The position numbers were made by a program, and so were the translations under genes. A stretch of 9,209 nucleotides of DNA, from positions 1 through 9,209 of the forward strand of contig JACKBV010000055.1 in NCBI GenBank assembly GCA_020634315.1, written 5' to 3'. This DNA comes from Ardenticatenaceae bacterium (GTDB taxonomy: Bacteria > Chloroflexota > Anaerolineae > Promineifilales > Promineifilaceae). Positions 1 to 5,700 of the stretch are shown piece after piece. Positions within the stretch are counted from its first letter, which is position 1, and every line of letters starts with the position of its first letter. Below the pieces are notes generated by a model. It saw only the letters and a program-made list of their open reading frames with translations. It ran no database searches and was not told the origin of the DNA.

Positions 1-1
1 C

Positions 2-43
2 ACCGATTACTGATCACCGACTACCGACTACCGATTACCGACA
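2..43 (+). repeat. Tandem heptamer array (ACCGAYT) before trpG
   Basis: Six consecutive 7-bp units can be read: ACCGATT, ACTGATC, ACCGACT, ACCGACT, ACCGATT and ACCGACA. The array ends on the first base of the trpG ribosome binding site (AGGAG, 43-47). Units of the same family, written GATTACC in another register, recur before trpB and, inverted, before trpA. The array may begin upstream of the window. It resembles the short tandemly repeated heptanucleotides known from cyanobacteria in form, not in sequence. Any role in RNA structure or translation is inference. Confidence 0.8.
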
Positions 44-52
44 GGAGACCCC

Positions 53-613
53 ATGATCGCAATCATAGATAACTACGACTCATTCACCTACAATCTGGTG
101 CAATACTTTGGTGAACTAGGCTGCGAAATCGAAGTCTTTCGCAACGATGCCATCACCCCCGCTGCCCTGGCCGCATTGCAGCCAACCCAAATCGTCATTT
201 CCCCTGGCCCTGGCGACCCCGATGACGCCGGAATTTCCAAAGAAGTCATCCGTCAGCTTGGCCCACACATCCCCATTCTTGGCGTTTGCCTGGGGCATCA
301 ATGTATTGGCGAAGCATTTGGCGGGCAAGTGGTGCGTGCGCCGCGCCTGATGCATGGCAAAACCTCGCAAATGCACCACTATGGCGAAGACCTGTTCACC
401 GGCGTGCCCAGCCCATTCCCCGCCACCCGTTACCATTCGCTCATCGTTGCCGAGCCATTGCCCGCTGTTCTCAAAACGACAGCCTTTACCTCGCAAGGGG
501 AAGTGATGGGCCTGCGACACAGAGAATATCCAATTTACGGTGTCCAGTTCCATCCAGAGTCCATTCTCACCGATTACGGCAAAAAGCTGTTGCAAAACTT
601 CCTGGCGCTGTAA
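53..613 (+). CDS. trpG: Anthranilate synthase component II (glutamine amidotransferase)
   Basis: This 186-residue class I glutamine amidotransferase releases ammonia from glutamine for TrpE, which makes anthranilate from chorismate in the first committed step of cytoplasmic tryptophan synthesis. The sequence opens with the typical NYDSFTYNL, then has the oxyanion-strand motif SPGPGDP (50-56), the nucleophile elbow GVCLGHQ with Cys79, and the His167/Glu169 pair in QFHPES. Length is normal for a stand-alone subunit. The ATG at 53 has an AGGAG site 5 nt upstream. It leads the visible operon, with trpD 56 nt downstream; TrpE must be encoded outside the window. In some bacteria the same subunit also serves aminodeoxychorismate synthase (PabA), which the sequence cannot exclude, but the trp neighbours make TrpG the main role. 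Confidence 0.95.
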   Translation: MIAIIDNYDSFTYNLVQYFGELGCEIEVFRNDAITPAALAALQPTQIVISPGPGDPDDAGISKEVIRQLGPHIPILGVCLGHQCIGEAFGGQVVRAPRLMHGKTSQMHHYGEDLFTGVPSPFPATRYHSLIVAEPLPAVLKTTAFTSQGEVMGLRHREYPIYGVQFHPESILTDYGKKLLQNFLAL

Positions 614-669
614 AAAACGAATTTGCAGCGACCGTTTTAGCGGGCAAATTGCCCACACGGAGATCACTG

Positions 670-1686
670 ATGCTCAAACCATACATCAAAAAAGTAATGC
701 AGCGAGAAGATTTAACGCTGACCGAAGCCGAAGAGGCAATGAATATCATTATGACTGGGCAGGCTACCCCAGCACAAGTAGGTGGCTATCTGGTAGCGCT
801 GCGCATGAAGGGCGAAAGCATCCCCGAAATTGCGGGCAGCGCCCGCGCCATGCGTGCCAATGCCAGCCCAGTCCATTTGCAAACCAGCGGCGGGCCATTG
901 CTGGACACGGCCGGAACGGGTGGCGATGGCGCACACACCTTCAACATTTCGACCACGGCCGCTTTTATCATTGCCGGGGCGGGCTACAAAGTCGCCAAAC
1001 ATGGCAACCGCGCCGCCTCCTCGCGCAGCGGCAGTGCCGATGTGCTGGAAGCACTTGGCGTGCATCTCGATTTGACGCCAGCGCGGGTGGGGCAATGTAT
1101 TGATGAAATCGGTATCGGCTTTCTCTTTGCGCCCAAATTTCATCCGGCAATGCGCCATGCCATTGGCCCACGCCGCGAACTGGCCGTGCGCACCATCTTC
1201 AACATTCTCGGCCCGCTGACCAATCCGGCCGGAGCGACCCATCAGCTTATTGGCGTTTTTGACGCAGACCTGACCGAGCCGATGGCGCATGTTTTAGGGG
1301 AATTAGGCAGTACGGCCGCTTTTATTGTGCATGGGTATGATGGCCTCGACGAACTGACCACCAGCGGCCCCAATCGCGTCAGCCATTTGCAAGCGGGGCA
1401 TGTGACCACATACGAACTCGACGCGGCTGATTATGGCTTTGCCCGCGGCGATGCGAATGCTTTGCGCGGCGGCGATCCCGCCGAAAATGCCGTTATCTTG
1501 CGGGCCATTCTTGCCGGACAAGATGACAGCCCGCGCCGTGATGTGTCTCTGCTGAATGCGGCGGCGGCGCTGACGACGCACACCGGTGATTTTGGCGACG
1601 CGCTGGCCCTGGCGCGGCAATCATTGGACAGCGGGGCGGCGTTGGCGAAGTTGGAGGCGTTGGTGGCCGCGAGCCGACAGGCGTGA
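670..1686 (+). CDS. trpD: Anthranilate phosphoribosyltransferase
   Basis: This 338-residue enzyme transfers the phosphoribosyl group of PRPP to anthranilate, giving phosphoribosylanthranilate. The family signatures are present in order: an N-terminal helical domain with GYLVALRMKG (39-48), the PRPP-binding glycine loop GTGGDG (82-87), NISTTAAF (92-99), KHGNR (110-114), SGSADVLEALG (120-130) and the anthranilate-site segment GPRRELAVRTIFN followed by ILGPLTNP (about 166-186). Length matches single-domain TrpD, so it is not fused to TrpG as in enterobacteria. The ATG at 670 is preceded by GGAGA (659-663) at 6 nt. The same frame stays open far upstream into trpG, but that extension has no family similarity and overlaps trpG in another frame. 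trpC follows after 34 nt. Confidence 0.96.
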   Translation: MLKPYIKKVMQREDLTLTEAEEAMNIIMTGQATPAQVGGYLVALRMKGESIPEIAGSARAMRANASPVHLQTSGGPLLDTAGTGGDGAHTFNISTTAAFIIAGAGYKVAKHGNRAASSRSGSADVLEALGVHLDLTPARVGQCIDEIGIGFLFAPKFHPAMRHAIGPRRELAVRTIFNILGPLTNPAGATHQLIGVFDADLTEPMAHVLGELGSTAAFIVHGYDGLDELTTSGPNRVSHLQAGHVTTYELDAADYGFARGDANALRGGDPAENAVILRAILAGQDDSPRRDVSLLNAAAALTTHTGDFGDALALARQSLDSGAALAKLEALVAASRQA

Positions 1687-1720
1687 CCCGTCAGCGGGAA
1701 GCGCTTTGTGGATACGAATC

Positions 1721-2503
1721 ATGAGCATTTTAGACGAAATTTTTGCCCATAAACGCGGCGAAGTTGCGGCACAGCAACAGCGTGTAGCATTGGTAGACGT
1801 GCGCCGGTTGGCGGAGGAAGCGGCCCCGCCGCGCGATTTCCTGGCGGCGCTGCGGCAAAACCCGGCACGGCCGTCTCTCATCGCCGAAGTCAAAAAAGCA
1901 TCCCCCTCAAAAGGGCTGCTCGCGCCGAACTTTGATCATCTGGCATTGGCGCAAACCTATCACGACCATGGCGCAGCAGCCATCAGCGTGCTCACCGACG
2001 AGCGCTATTTTCAGGGACATCTCGATTATCTGCGTGACATTGCCGCTTTGGAAAAACGGCCACCTTTGCTGCGCAAGGATTTTCTCGCCGACCCGTATCA
2101 GGTCTACGAAGCGCGTGCCGCCGGTGCCGATGCCATTTTGCTCATTGCCGCGTGTCTGGATGCTGCGCGGTTACGCGATTTGCACACGCTGGCGTGTGAG
2201 TTGGGTATGACGCCGCTGGTTGAAGTACACACACAGGCGGAATTAGAGCTGGCGTTAACTTGCCAACCGCTGTTGGTTGGCATTAATAATCGAGATTTGC
2301 ATACGTTTGTGGTGAGCCTGGAGACGACGCGCCGGTTACGGCCGTTTCTTCCCCCCACTGTCACCGTTGTTGCCGAAAGCGGCATCCACACCCGCGCGGA
2401 TGTTGCCGCTTTGCGCGACATGGGCGTAGATGCCATGCTTGTTGGCGAGTCATTGGTCACGGCAGCGGACACCGTGGCAAAAATGCGCGAGTTGTTAGCA
2501 TGA
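1721..2503 (+). CDS. trpC: Indole-3-glycerol phosphate synthase
   Basis: This 260-residue TIM-barrel enzyme closes the ring of carboxyphenylamino-deoxyribulose phosphate with loss of CO2 to give indole-3-glycerol phosphate. Diagnostic strand-end motifs are visible: IAEVKKASPSKG (54-65, with Glu56 and Lys58), LTDERYFQG (91-99), LLRKDF (116-121, Lys119), LVEVH (166-170, Glu168), GINNRDL (187-193, Asn189), AESGI and LVGESL near the C-terminus. It is monofunctional, unlike the TrpC-TrpF fusion of E. coli. The ATG at 1721 has only a weak upstream purine stretch (GTGGA, about 8 nt away), but MSILDEI matches the usual N-terminus. Its stop codon overlaps the trpF start as ATGA, so translation of the pair is probably coupled. 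The gene contains two copies of the ACGGCCGT octamer. Confidence 0.96.
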   Translation: MSILDEIFAHKRGEVAAQQQRVALVDVRRLAEEAAPPRDFLAALRQNPARPSLIAEVKKASPSKGLLAPNFDHLALAQTYHDHGAAAISVLTDERYFQGHLDYLRDIAALEKRPPLLRKDFLADPYQVYEARAAGADAILLIAACLDAARLRDLHTLACELGMTPLVEVHTQAELELALTCQPLLVGINNRDLHTFVVSLETTRRLRPFLPPTVTVVAESGIHTRADVAALRDMGVDAMLVGESLVTAADTVAKMRELLA

Positions 2504-3159
2504 AGGTCAAAATTTGTGGCATCACGCGGTTGGAAGATGGGGTAACGGCCGTTACCCTCGGTGCCGATATGCTCGGCTTCAACTTCTACACAGGCAGCAA
2601 GCGCTACATCACACCAGAAAAAGCGGCTGCCATCATCGCCGATTTGCGTGCGCACATGCACGCAAACGCGATGCAGGCGGTGCTTCTGGTCGGTATTTTT
2701 GTCAACAGCCCGCGCGAAGAAGTGCAGCAGATCATGACGCAATGTGGGTTGGATTGGGCGCAGTTGTGCGGCGACGAGCCTGTTGAAATGCTGCACGCTT
2801 TGTCGGGACGGGCGTTTAAGGCGATACGGCCGTCTACACATCACGAAGCGGACGCGCTCCTGCAAACTTTCGCCAGCCCCCAGCAAACGCCAGCCATCCT
2901 CGTTGACGCCTATCAGCCCGGCGAGTATGGCGGCAGCGGGCAAACGGGCGATTGGGCGCTTGCCGCCCGTGTTGCGCATCGTTACCCATTGCTGCTGGCC
3001 GGTGGCTTGACGCCGCACAATGTGGGAACGGCCGTTCAGCAAGTTCAACCCTGGGGCGTAGACGTTGCCTCCGGCGTCGAAAGTGCGCCCGGCATCAAAG
3101 ACGCGCAAAAAGTAGCCGCATTTATAAAGGAAGCAAAAGCAGCGAGTCACAACCGGTGA
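2500..3159 (+). CDS. trpF: Phosphoribosylanthranilate isomerase
   Basis: This 219-residue TIM-barrel isomerase carries out the Amadori rearrangement of phosphoribosylanthranilate, the step before TrpC. It begins with the family hallmark KICGIT, placing the catalytic Cys at residue 6. Further motifs are GADMLGFNFY (21-30), LVGIFVNS (63-70), LVDAY (134-138, general acid Asp136), YGGSGQTGDW (143-152), LLAGGL (165-170) and GVDVASGVES (186-195). The start ATG overlaps the trpC stop by the ATGA arrangement. Three copies of the ACGGCCGT octamer lie in this short gene, one at the centre of an 18-bp perfect palindrome. The C-terminal tail after residue 210 is the least conserved part. Confidence 0.95.
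   Translation: MKVKICGITRLEDGVTAVTLGADMLGFNFYTGSKRYITPEKAAAIIADLRAHMHANAMQAVLLVGIFVNSPREEVQQIMTQCGLDWAQLCGDEPVEMLHALSGRAFKAIRPSTHHEADALLQTFASPQQTPAILVDAYQPGEYGGSGQTGDWALAARVAHRYPLLLAGGLTPHNVGTAVQQVQPWGVDVASGVESAPGIKDAQKVAAFIKEAKAASHNR
2540..2557. repeat. 18-bp perfect palindrome inside trpF
   Basis: GGGTAACGGCCGTTACCC reads identically on both strands. It is the longest palindrome built around the window's recurrent ACGGCCGT core and encodes Gly-Val-Thr-Ala-Val-Thr in trpF. It could be a protein-binding site or an extended copy of the dispersed octamer; the sequence does not decide. Confidence 0.9.
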
Positions 3160-3173
3160 ACCAGACAGCAGCC

Positions 3174-3201
3174 ATTCACCATTCACTGGTTACCGATTAC
3201 C
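3174..3201 (+). repeat. Tandem heptamer array (GATTACC type) before trpB
   Basis: Four units follow one another in the trpF-trpB gap: ATTCACC, ATTCACT, GGTTACC and GATTACC. They are more degenerate than the array before trpG but keep the 7-bp register and the ACC/ACT ending. The last unit ends 4 nt before the trpB ribosome binding site (AGAGG, 3206-3210). Confidence 0.65.
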
Positions 3202-3214
3202 CAAAAGAGGAACT

Positions 3215-4408
3215 ATGACAACAACAACCCTCCCCAAAAAATTTGGCCCTTACGGCGGACAATTCGTGCCAGAAACGCTGATGCCAGCGTTGGCCGAACT
3301 GGAAGCGGCTTATTTGCATTACCGTGCCGACCCTGATTTCCAGGCAGAATTAGACCATTTGCTGCAAACCTATGTCGGCCGGCCGACGCCCCTCAGCTAC
3401 GCCAAACGCCTCAGCGCCAAACTGGGCGGCGCACAAATTTACCTGAAGCGTGAAGACCTGGCCCACTCCGGCGCACACAAAATCAACAACGCGCTGGGGC
3501 AAGCGTTGTTGGCCCAGCGCATGGGCAAACAGCGCATCATTGCCGAGACTGGCGCAGGGCAGCATGGCGTCGCCACGGCAACCGCCTGTGCCTTGCTCGG
3601 CCTGGAATGTGTTGTCTATATGGGCACAGTCGATATGGCGCGGCAGGCACCCAATGTTTTTCGCATGCGGCTGCTGGGTGCCGATGTGCGCGGCGTGGAC
3701 AGCGGCTCGCAAACATTGAAAGACGCGATTAATGAGGCGATTCGTGATTGGGTGACAAATGTTGCCGACACCTATTACCTGCTTGGCTCTGCCCTTGGCC
3801 CCCATCCTTACCCAACGATGGTGCGCGATTTCCAGGCTGTCATTGGCCGCGAGACGCGGGAGCAGATTTTGGCGGCGGCCGGGCGTTTGCCAGACAGCAT
3901 CGTCGCCTGTGTTGGTGGCGGCTCCAACGCCATCGGCATTTTCCACGACTTTCTCCCCGATGAAGCGGTGGATTTGATTGGCGTGGAAGCGGGCGGGGAA
4001 GGTGTTCACAGTGGCAAACATGCCGCTCGCTTTGCCGATCCGGCCATTGGCCGACCGGGCGTGCTGCATGGCTGCTACACCTATGTCATGCAGGATCAGG
4101 ATGGGCAAATTGCCCTCACGCACAGCATCAGCGCCGGGTTGGATTATGCGGCTGTTGGCCCGGAGCACACCCAACTGCGTGACCTGGAACGTGCCTTTTA
4201 CACATCCGCCACCGATGAAGAAGCGTTGCAGGCATTTCAGGCATTGTGTGAAAACGAGGGCATCATTCCTGCTCTGGAGTCGTCTCACGCCGTTGCTGAA
4301 GCGATCAAACGCGCACCAACGCTGCCGCCTGACCACATCATGGTTGTCAATCTTTCCGGGCGCGGCGACAAGGATTTGGACACGGTGATTGGGGCAATTG
4401 GCGGCTAG
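3215..4408 (+). CDS. trpB: Tryptophan synthase beta chain
   Basis: This 397-residue PLP enzyme condenses indole, delivered through the channel from TrpA, with serine to make tryptophan. Clear signatures are the N-terminal FGPYGGQFVPETLMPAL, then LKREDLAHSGAHKINN (77-92) with the PLP lysine at 89, ETGAGQHG (111-118) with catalytic Glu111, the phosphate-binding GGGSNAIG (234-241), GVEAGGEG (256-263), ALESSHA (353-359) and NLSGRGDKD (379-387). Length and motifs match the classical TrpB1 type that pairs with TrpA, not the longer TrpB2 type. The ATG at 3215 has AGAGG 4 nt upstream. The gap to trpF holds a heptamer array. trpA starts 34 nt downstream, as expected for a complex-forming pair. Confidence 0.97.
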   Translation: MTTTTLPKKFGPYGGQFVPETLMPALAELEAAYLHYRADPDFQAELDHLLQTYVGRPTPLSYAKRLSAKLGGAQIYLKREDLAHSGAHKINNALGQALLAQRMGKQRIIAETGAGQHGVATATACALLGLECVVYMGTVDMARQAPNVFRMRLLGADVRGVDSGSQTLKDAINEAIRDWVTNVADTYYLLGSALGPHPYPTMVRDFQAVIGRETREQILAAAGRLPDSIVACVGGGSNAIGIFHDFLPDEAVDLIGVEAGGEGVHSGKHAARFADPAIGRPGVLHGCYTYVMQDQDGQIALTHSISAGLDYAAVGPEHTQLRDLERAFYTSATDEEALQAFQALCENEGIIPALESSHAVAEAIKRAPTLPPDHIMVVNLSGRGDKDLDTVIGAIGG

Positions 4409-4411
4409 AAC

Positions 4412-4432
4412 CGGTAAGCAGTTATCGGTAAT
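4412..4432 (-). repeat. Inverted heptamer array before trpA
   Basis: Read on the plus strand the units are CGGTAAG, CAGTTAT and CGGTAAT; on the minus strand they are ATTACCG, ATAACTG and CTTACCG, the same heptamer family as the arrays before trpG and trpB but in opposite orientation. It fills almost the whole trpB-trpA gap and ends one base before the trpA ribosome binding site (GGGGA, 4433-4437). In one transcript it could pair with the sense arrays over about 8 nt (ATTACCGA or TTACCGAT); this is inference. Confidence 0.65.
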
Positions 4433-4442
4433 GGGGATTAAC

Positions 4443-5219
4443 ATGCAACCTTTAGAGGCTATCACAAATACATTTGCACAGAAAAAACCGGCTTTTATGC
4501 CGTACTTTACGTTGGGTTATCCTGATTTGGCGACATCTTTGGATGTGATTGAGGCGTGCGCAGCCGCAGGCGCAGACATGATGGAGTTGGGCGTGCCTTT
4601 TTCTGATCCGCTGGCCGATGGGCCAACGATTCAGCACAGCACGCAGGTCGCGCTGCAAGGGGGGATGACGGTGGAGAAATGTTTAACGGCCGTTTCCCAC
4701 CTACGCGCCCGCCATATCACCATTCCCTTCATGCTCATGGGGTACATCAACCCCATCCTCGCCTATGGCCTGGAACAATTCGTGGCAGCGGCGGCGCAGG
4801 CTGGGGTCAATGGCTTCATTGTGCCCGATCTGCCTCCTGATGAAGCAGACGAATTGGCGGCATTGAGCGCGGCGCACAATTTAGCACTCACCTATTTGCT
4901 TTCTCCCAACAGTTCAGACGAGCGCATCAAGCTGGTGACACAAAAATCAACCGGCTTCACCTATCTCGTTTCTGTCACCGGCATTACCGGAGCCAGGCAA
5001 GAATTGTCGCAGGCATTGGGCGATTTTATTCGCCGTGTTCGTGTACATGCTAACGGCCCGTTGGCTGTGGGCTTTGGCATTTCCACACGGGCGCAAGTTG
5101 AAGCGGTGGGCGCATTGGCTGATGGCGTTATCATCGGTTCGGCGCTCATTAAAGCCGTGGATGCGGCGACAGATAAGGCGGAAGCCGCTGCACGATTTGT
5201 GCAAGAAATGGTCGGGTGA
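4443..5219 (+). CDS. trpA: Tryptophan synthase alpha chain
   Basis: This 258-residue TIM-barrel subunit splits indole-3-glycerol phosphate into indole and glyceraldehyde 3-phosphate and passes indole to TrpB. Visible motifs are MPYFTLGYPD (19-28), MELGVPFSDPLADGP (47-61) with catalytic Glu49 and Asp59, FMLMGYINPI, FIVPDLPPDEA, YLLSPNSSDERI (APTSTDERI-like in many homologues), YLVSVTGITGAR, VGFGIST and GVIIGSALI, the last three forming the phosphate site. I chose ATG 4443 because MQPLEAI matches the usual N-terminus and GGGGA lies 5 nt upstream. An in-frame ATG at 4431 and a TTG at 4389 are possible, but would force translation through the heptamer array. It is the last trp gene; a large hairpin begins one base after its stop. 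Confidence 0.96.
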   Translation: MQPLEAITNTFAQKKPAFMPYFTLGYPDLATSLDVIEACAAAGADMMELGVPFSDPLADGPTIQHSTQVALQGGMTVEKCLTAVSHLRARHITIPFMLMGYINPILAYGLEQFVAAAAQAGVNGFIVPDLPPDEADELAALSAAHNLALTYLLSPNSSDERIKLVTQKSTGFTYLVSVTGITGARQELSQALGDFIRRVRVHANGPLAVGFGISTRAQVEAVGALADGVIIGSALIKAVDAATDKAEAAARFVQEMVG

Positions 5220-5220
5220 C

Positions 5221-5266
5221 GGCGCATTGGAGAGTGGAAACCTGGCCGTTTTCATTCTCCAACGCC
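5221..5266 (+). terminator. Large RNA hairpin at the end of the trp operon
   Basis: Arms 5229-5241 (GGAGAGTGGAAAC) and 5248-5260 (GTTTTCATTCTCC) pair over 13 bp with two G-U pairs around a 6-nt loop. TT/AA extends the stem by two pairs and, after a 2-nt bulge, GGCG/CGCC adds four. The stem is thus about 19 bp and starts one base after the trpA stop. No U-tract follows, so it is not a textbook intrinsic terminator. It may end transcription without one, stabilise the 3' end of the trp mRNA, or insulate the next promoter. Confidence 0.5.
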
Positions 5267-5275
5267 AATTCCCCG

Positions 5276-5304
5276 TTGACCAACAAACCCACCTTCTCTA
5301 CAAT
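5276..5304 (+). promoter_or_regulatory. Sigma-70-type promoter for the metallopeptidase gene
   Basis: TTGACC (5276-5281) and TACAAT (5299-5304) are each one base from the -35 and -10 consensus and are separated by exactly 17 bp. The predicted start point, about 7 nt past the -10 box, falls at 5310-5312, on or next to the ATG at 5312. There is no ribosome binding site before that ATG. The simplest reading is a leaderless transcript that begins a new unit after the trp operon. Confidence 0.65.
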
Positions 5305-5311
5305 CCACCCC

Positions 5312-5686
5312 ATGTTATCCTTGCCTGAATTTGAGGCGCTGGTGATGGAGGCGATGGACAGTTTGCCACCATTTTTCCAAGAGCGCATGAATAATGTGGA
5401 GCTGTTGGTAAAGCCCTGGCCGACAGCCGCAGAACTGCACGCGGCGCACGTCCCCGCCGGACACACCTTGTTAGGACTTTACCGGGGTATTCCACTCACC
5501 GAACGCACCAGTGGCTATAATCTGGTGCCGCCGGATACGATTACACTTTACCAAGGCCCCATCGAACGCGCGGCTGCGGGCGATTTCGCCGCCATTCGTG
5601 CCCAGGTGCGCCACACGGTTATCCATGAAATCGCGCATCATTTTGGGATCAGCGATGAGCGGCTGCGCGAGTTGGGCGCCTATTGA
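5312..5686 (+). CDS. Zincin-like metallopeptidase (HExxH, Zincin_1 type)
   Basis: This 124-residue protein ends in VIHEIAHHFG followed by ISDERLRELG, the HExxHHFG...D..L arrangement typical of the small 'metallopeptidase family / Zincin_1' proteins (PF06262-like) common in Actinobacteria and Chloroflexota. The two His and the Glu of HExxH sit near residues 108-112, with the Asp of the ISDERL segment as a likely extra ligand. The centre has LLGLYRGIPLTERTSGY and a DTITLYQGPIER segment, both familiar in this family. There is no signal peptide or membrane segment, so it is probably cytoplasmic. The physiological substrate of the family is not known. Start 5312 is chosen from the family N-terminus and from the promoter just upstream; a GTG at 5216 in the same frame would translate the hairpin and promoter. 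The stop overlaps the possible ATG at 5686 of the next frame, suggesting coupling. Confidence 0.85.
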   Translation: MLSLPEFEALVMEAMDSLPPFFQERMNNVELLVKPWPTAAELHAAHVPAGHTLLGLYRGIPLTERTSGYNLVPPDTITLYQGPIERAAAGDFAAIRAQVRHTVIHEIAHHFGISDERLRELGAY

Positions 5687-5700
5687 TGAAGAAGGTTTCT

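Noticed and set aside
2..43. Heptamer array as a CRISPR fragment
   Set aside because: Units are 7 bp with no spacers, and no cas gene is nearby.
1..52. Trp leader peptide, attenuator or T-box before trpG
   Set aside because: No short open frame with adjacent Trp codons and no T-box bulge sequence is visible. Such control, if any, would lie upstream of trpE outside the window.
642..654. Inverted repeat GGGCAAATTGCCC in the trpG-trpD gap
   Set aside because: The stem would have a one-base loop, and the element is short enough to arise by chance; no regulator site can be named.
286..669. Upstream extension of the trpD reading frame to position 286
   Set aside because: It overlaps trpG in another frame, shows no TrpD similarity before residue MLKPYIKK, and a good ribosome binding site precedes ATG 670.
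2104..3186. 360-codon minus-strand open frame across trpC and trpF
   Set aside because: It lies opposite two clear enzymes, has no recognisable motif, and is explained by GC-rich codon bias.
3375..3386. 12-bp palindrome TCGGCCGGCCGA in trpB
   Set aside because: It encodes the conserved Gly-Arg-Pro-Thr stretch of TrpB and is a single GC-rich occurrence, not a copy of the recurrent octamer.
3350..4465. 371-codon minus-strand open frame opposite trpB
   Set aside because: Same reason: fully antisense to a strongly conserved gene, with no domain signature of its own.
5216..5311. GTG start at 5216 for the metallopeptidase
   Set aside because: It would translate the hairpin and the promoter, and the added 32 residues do not look like family sequence.
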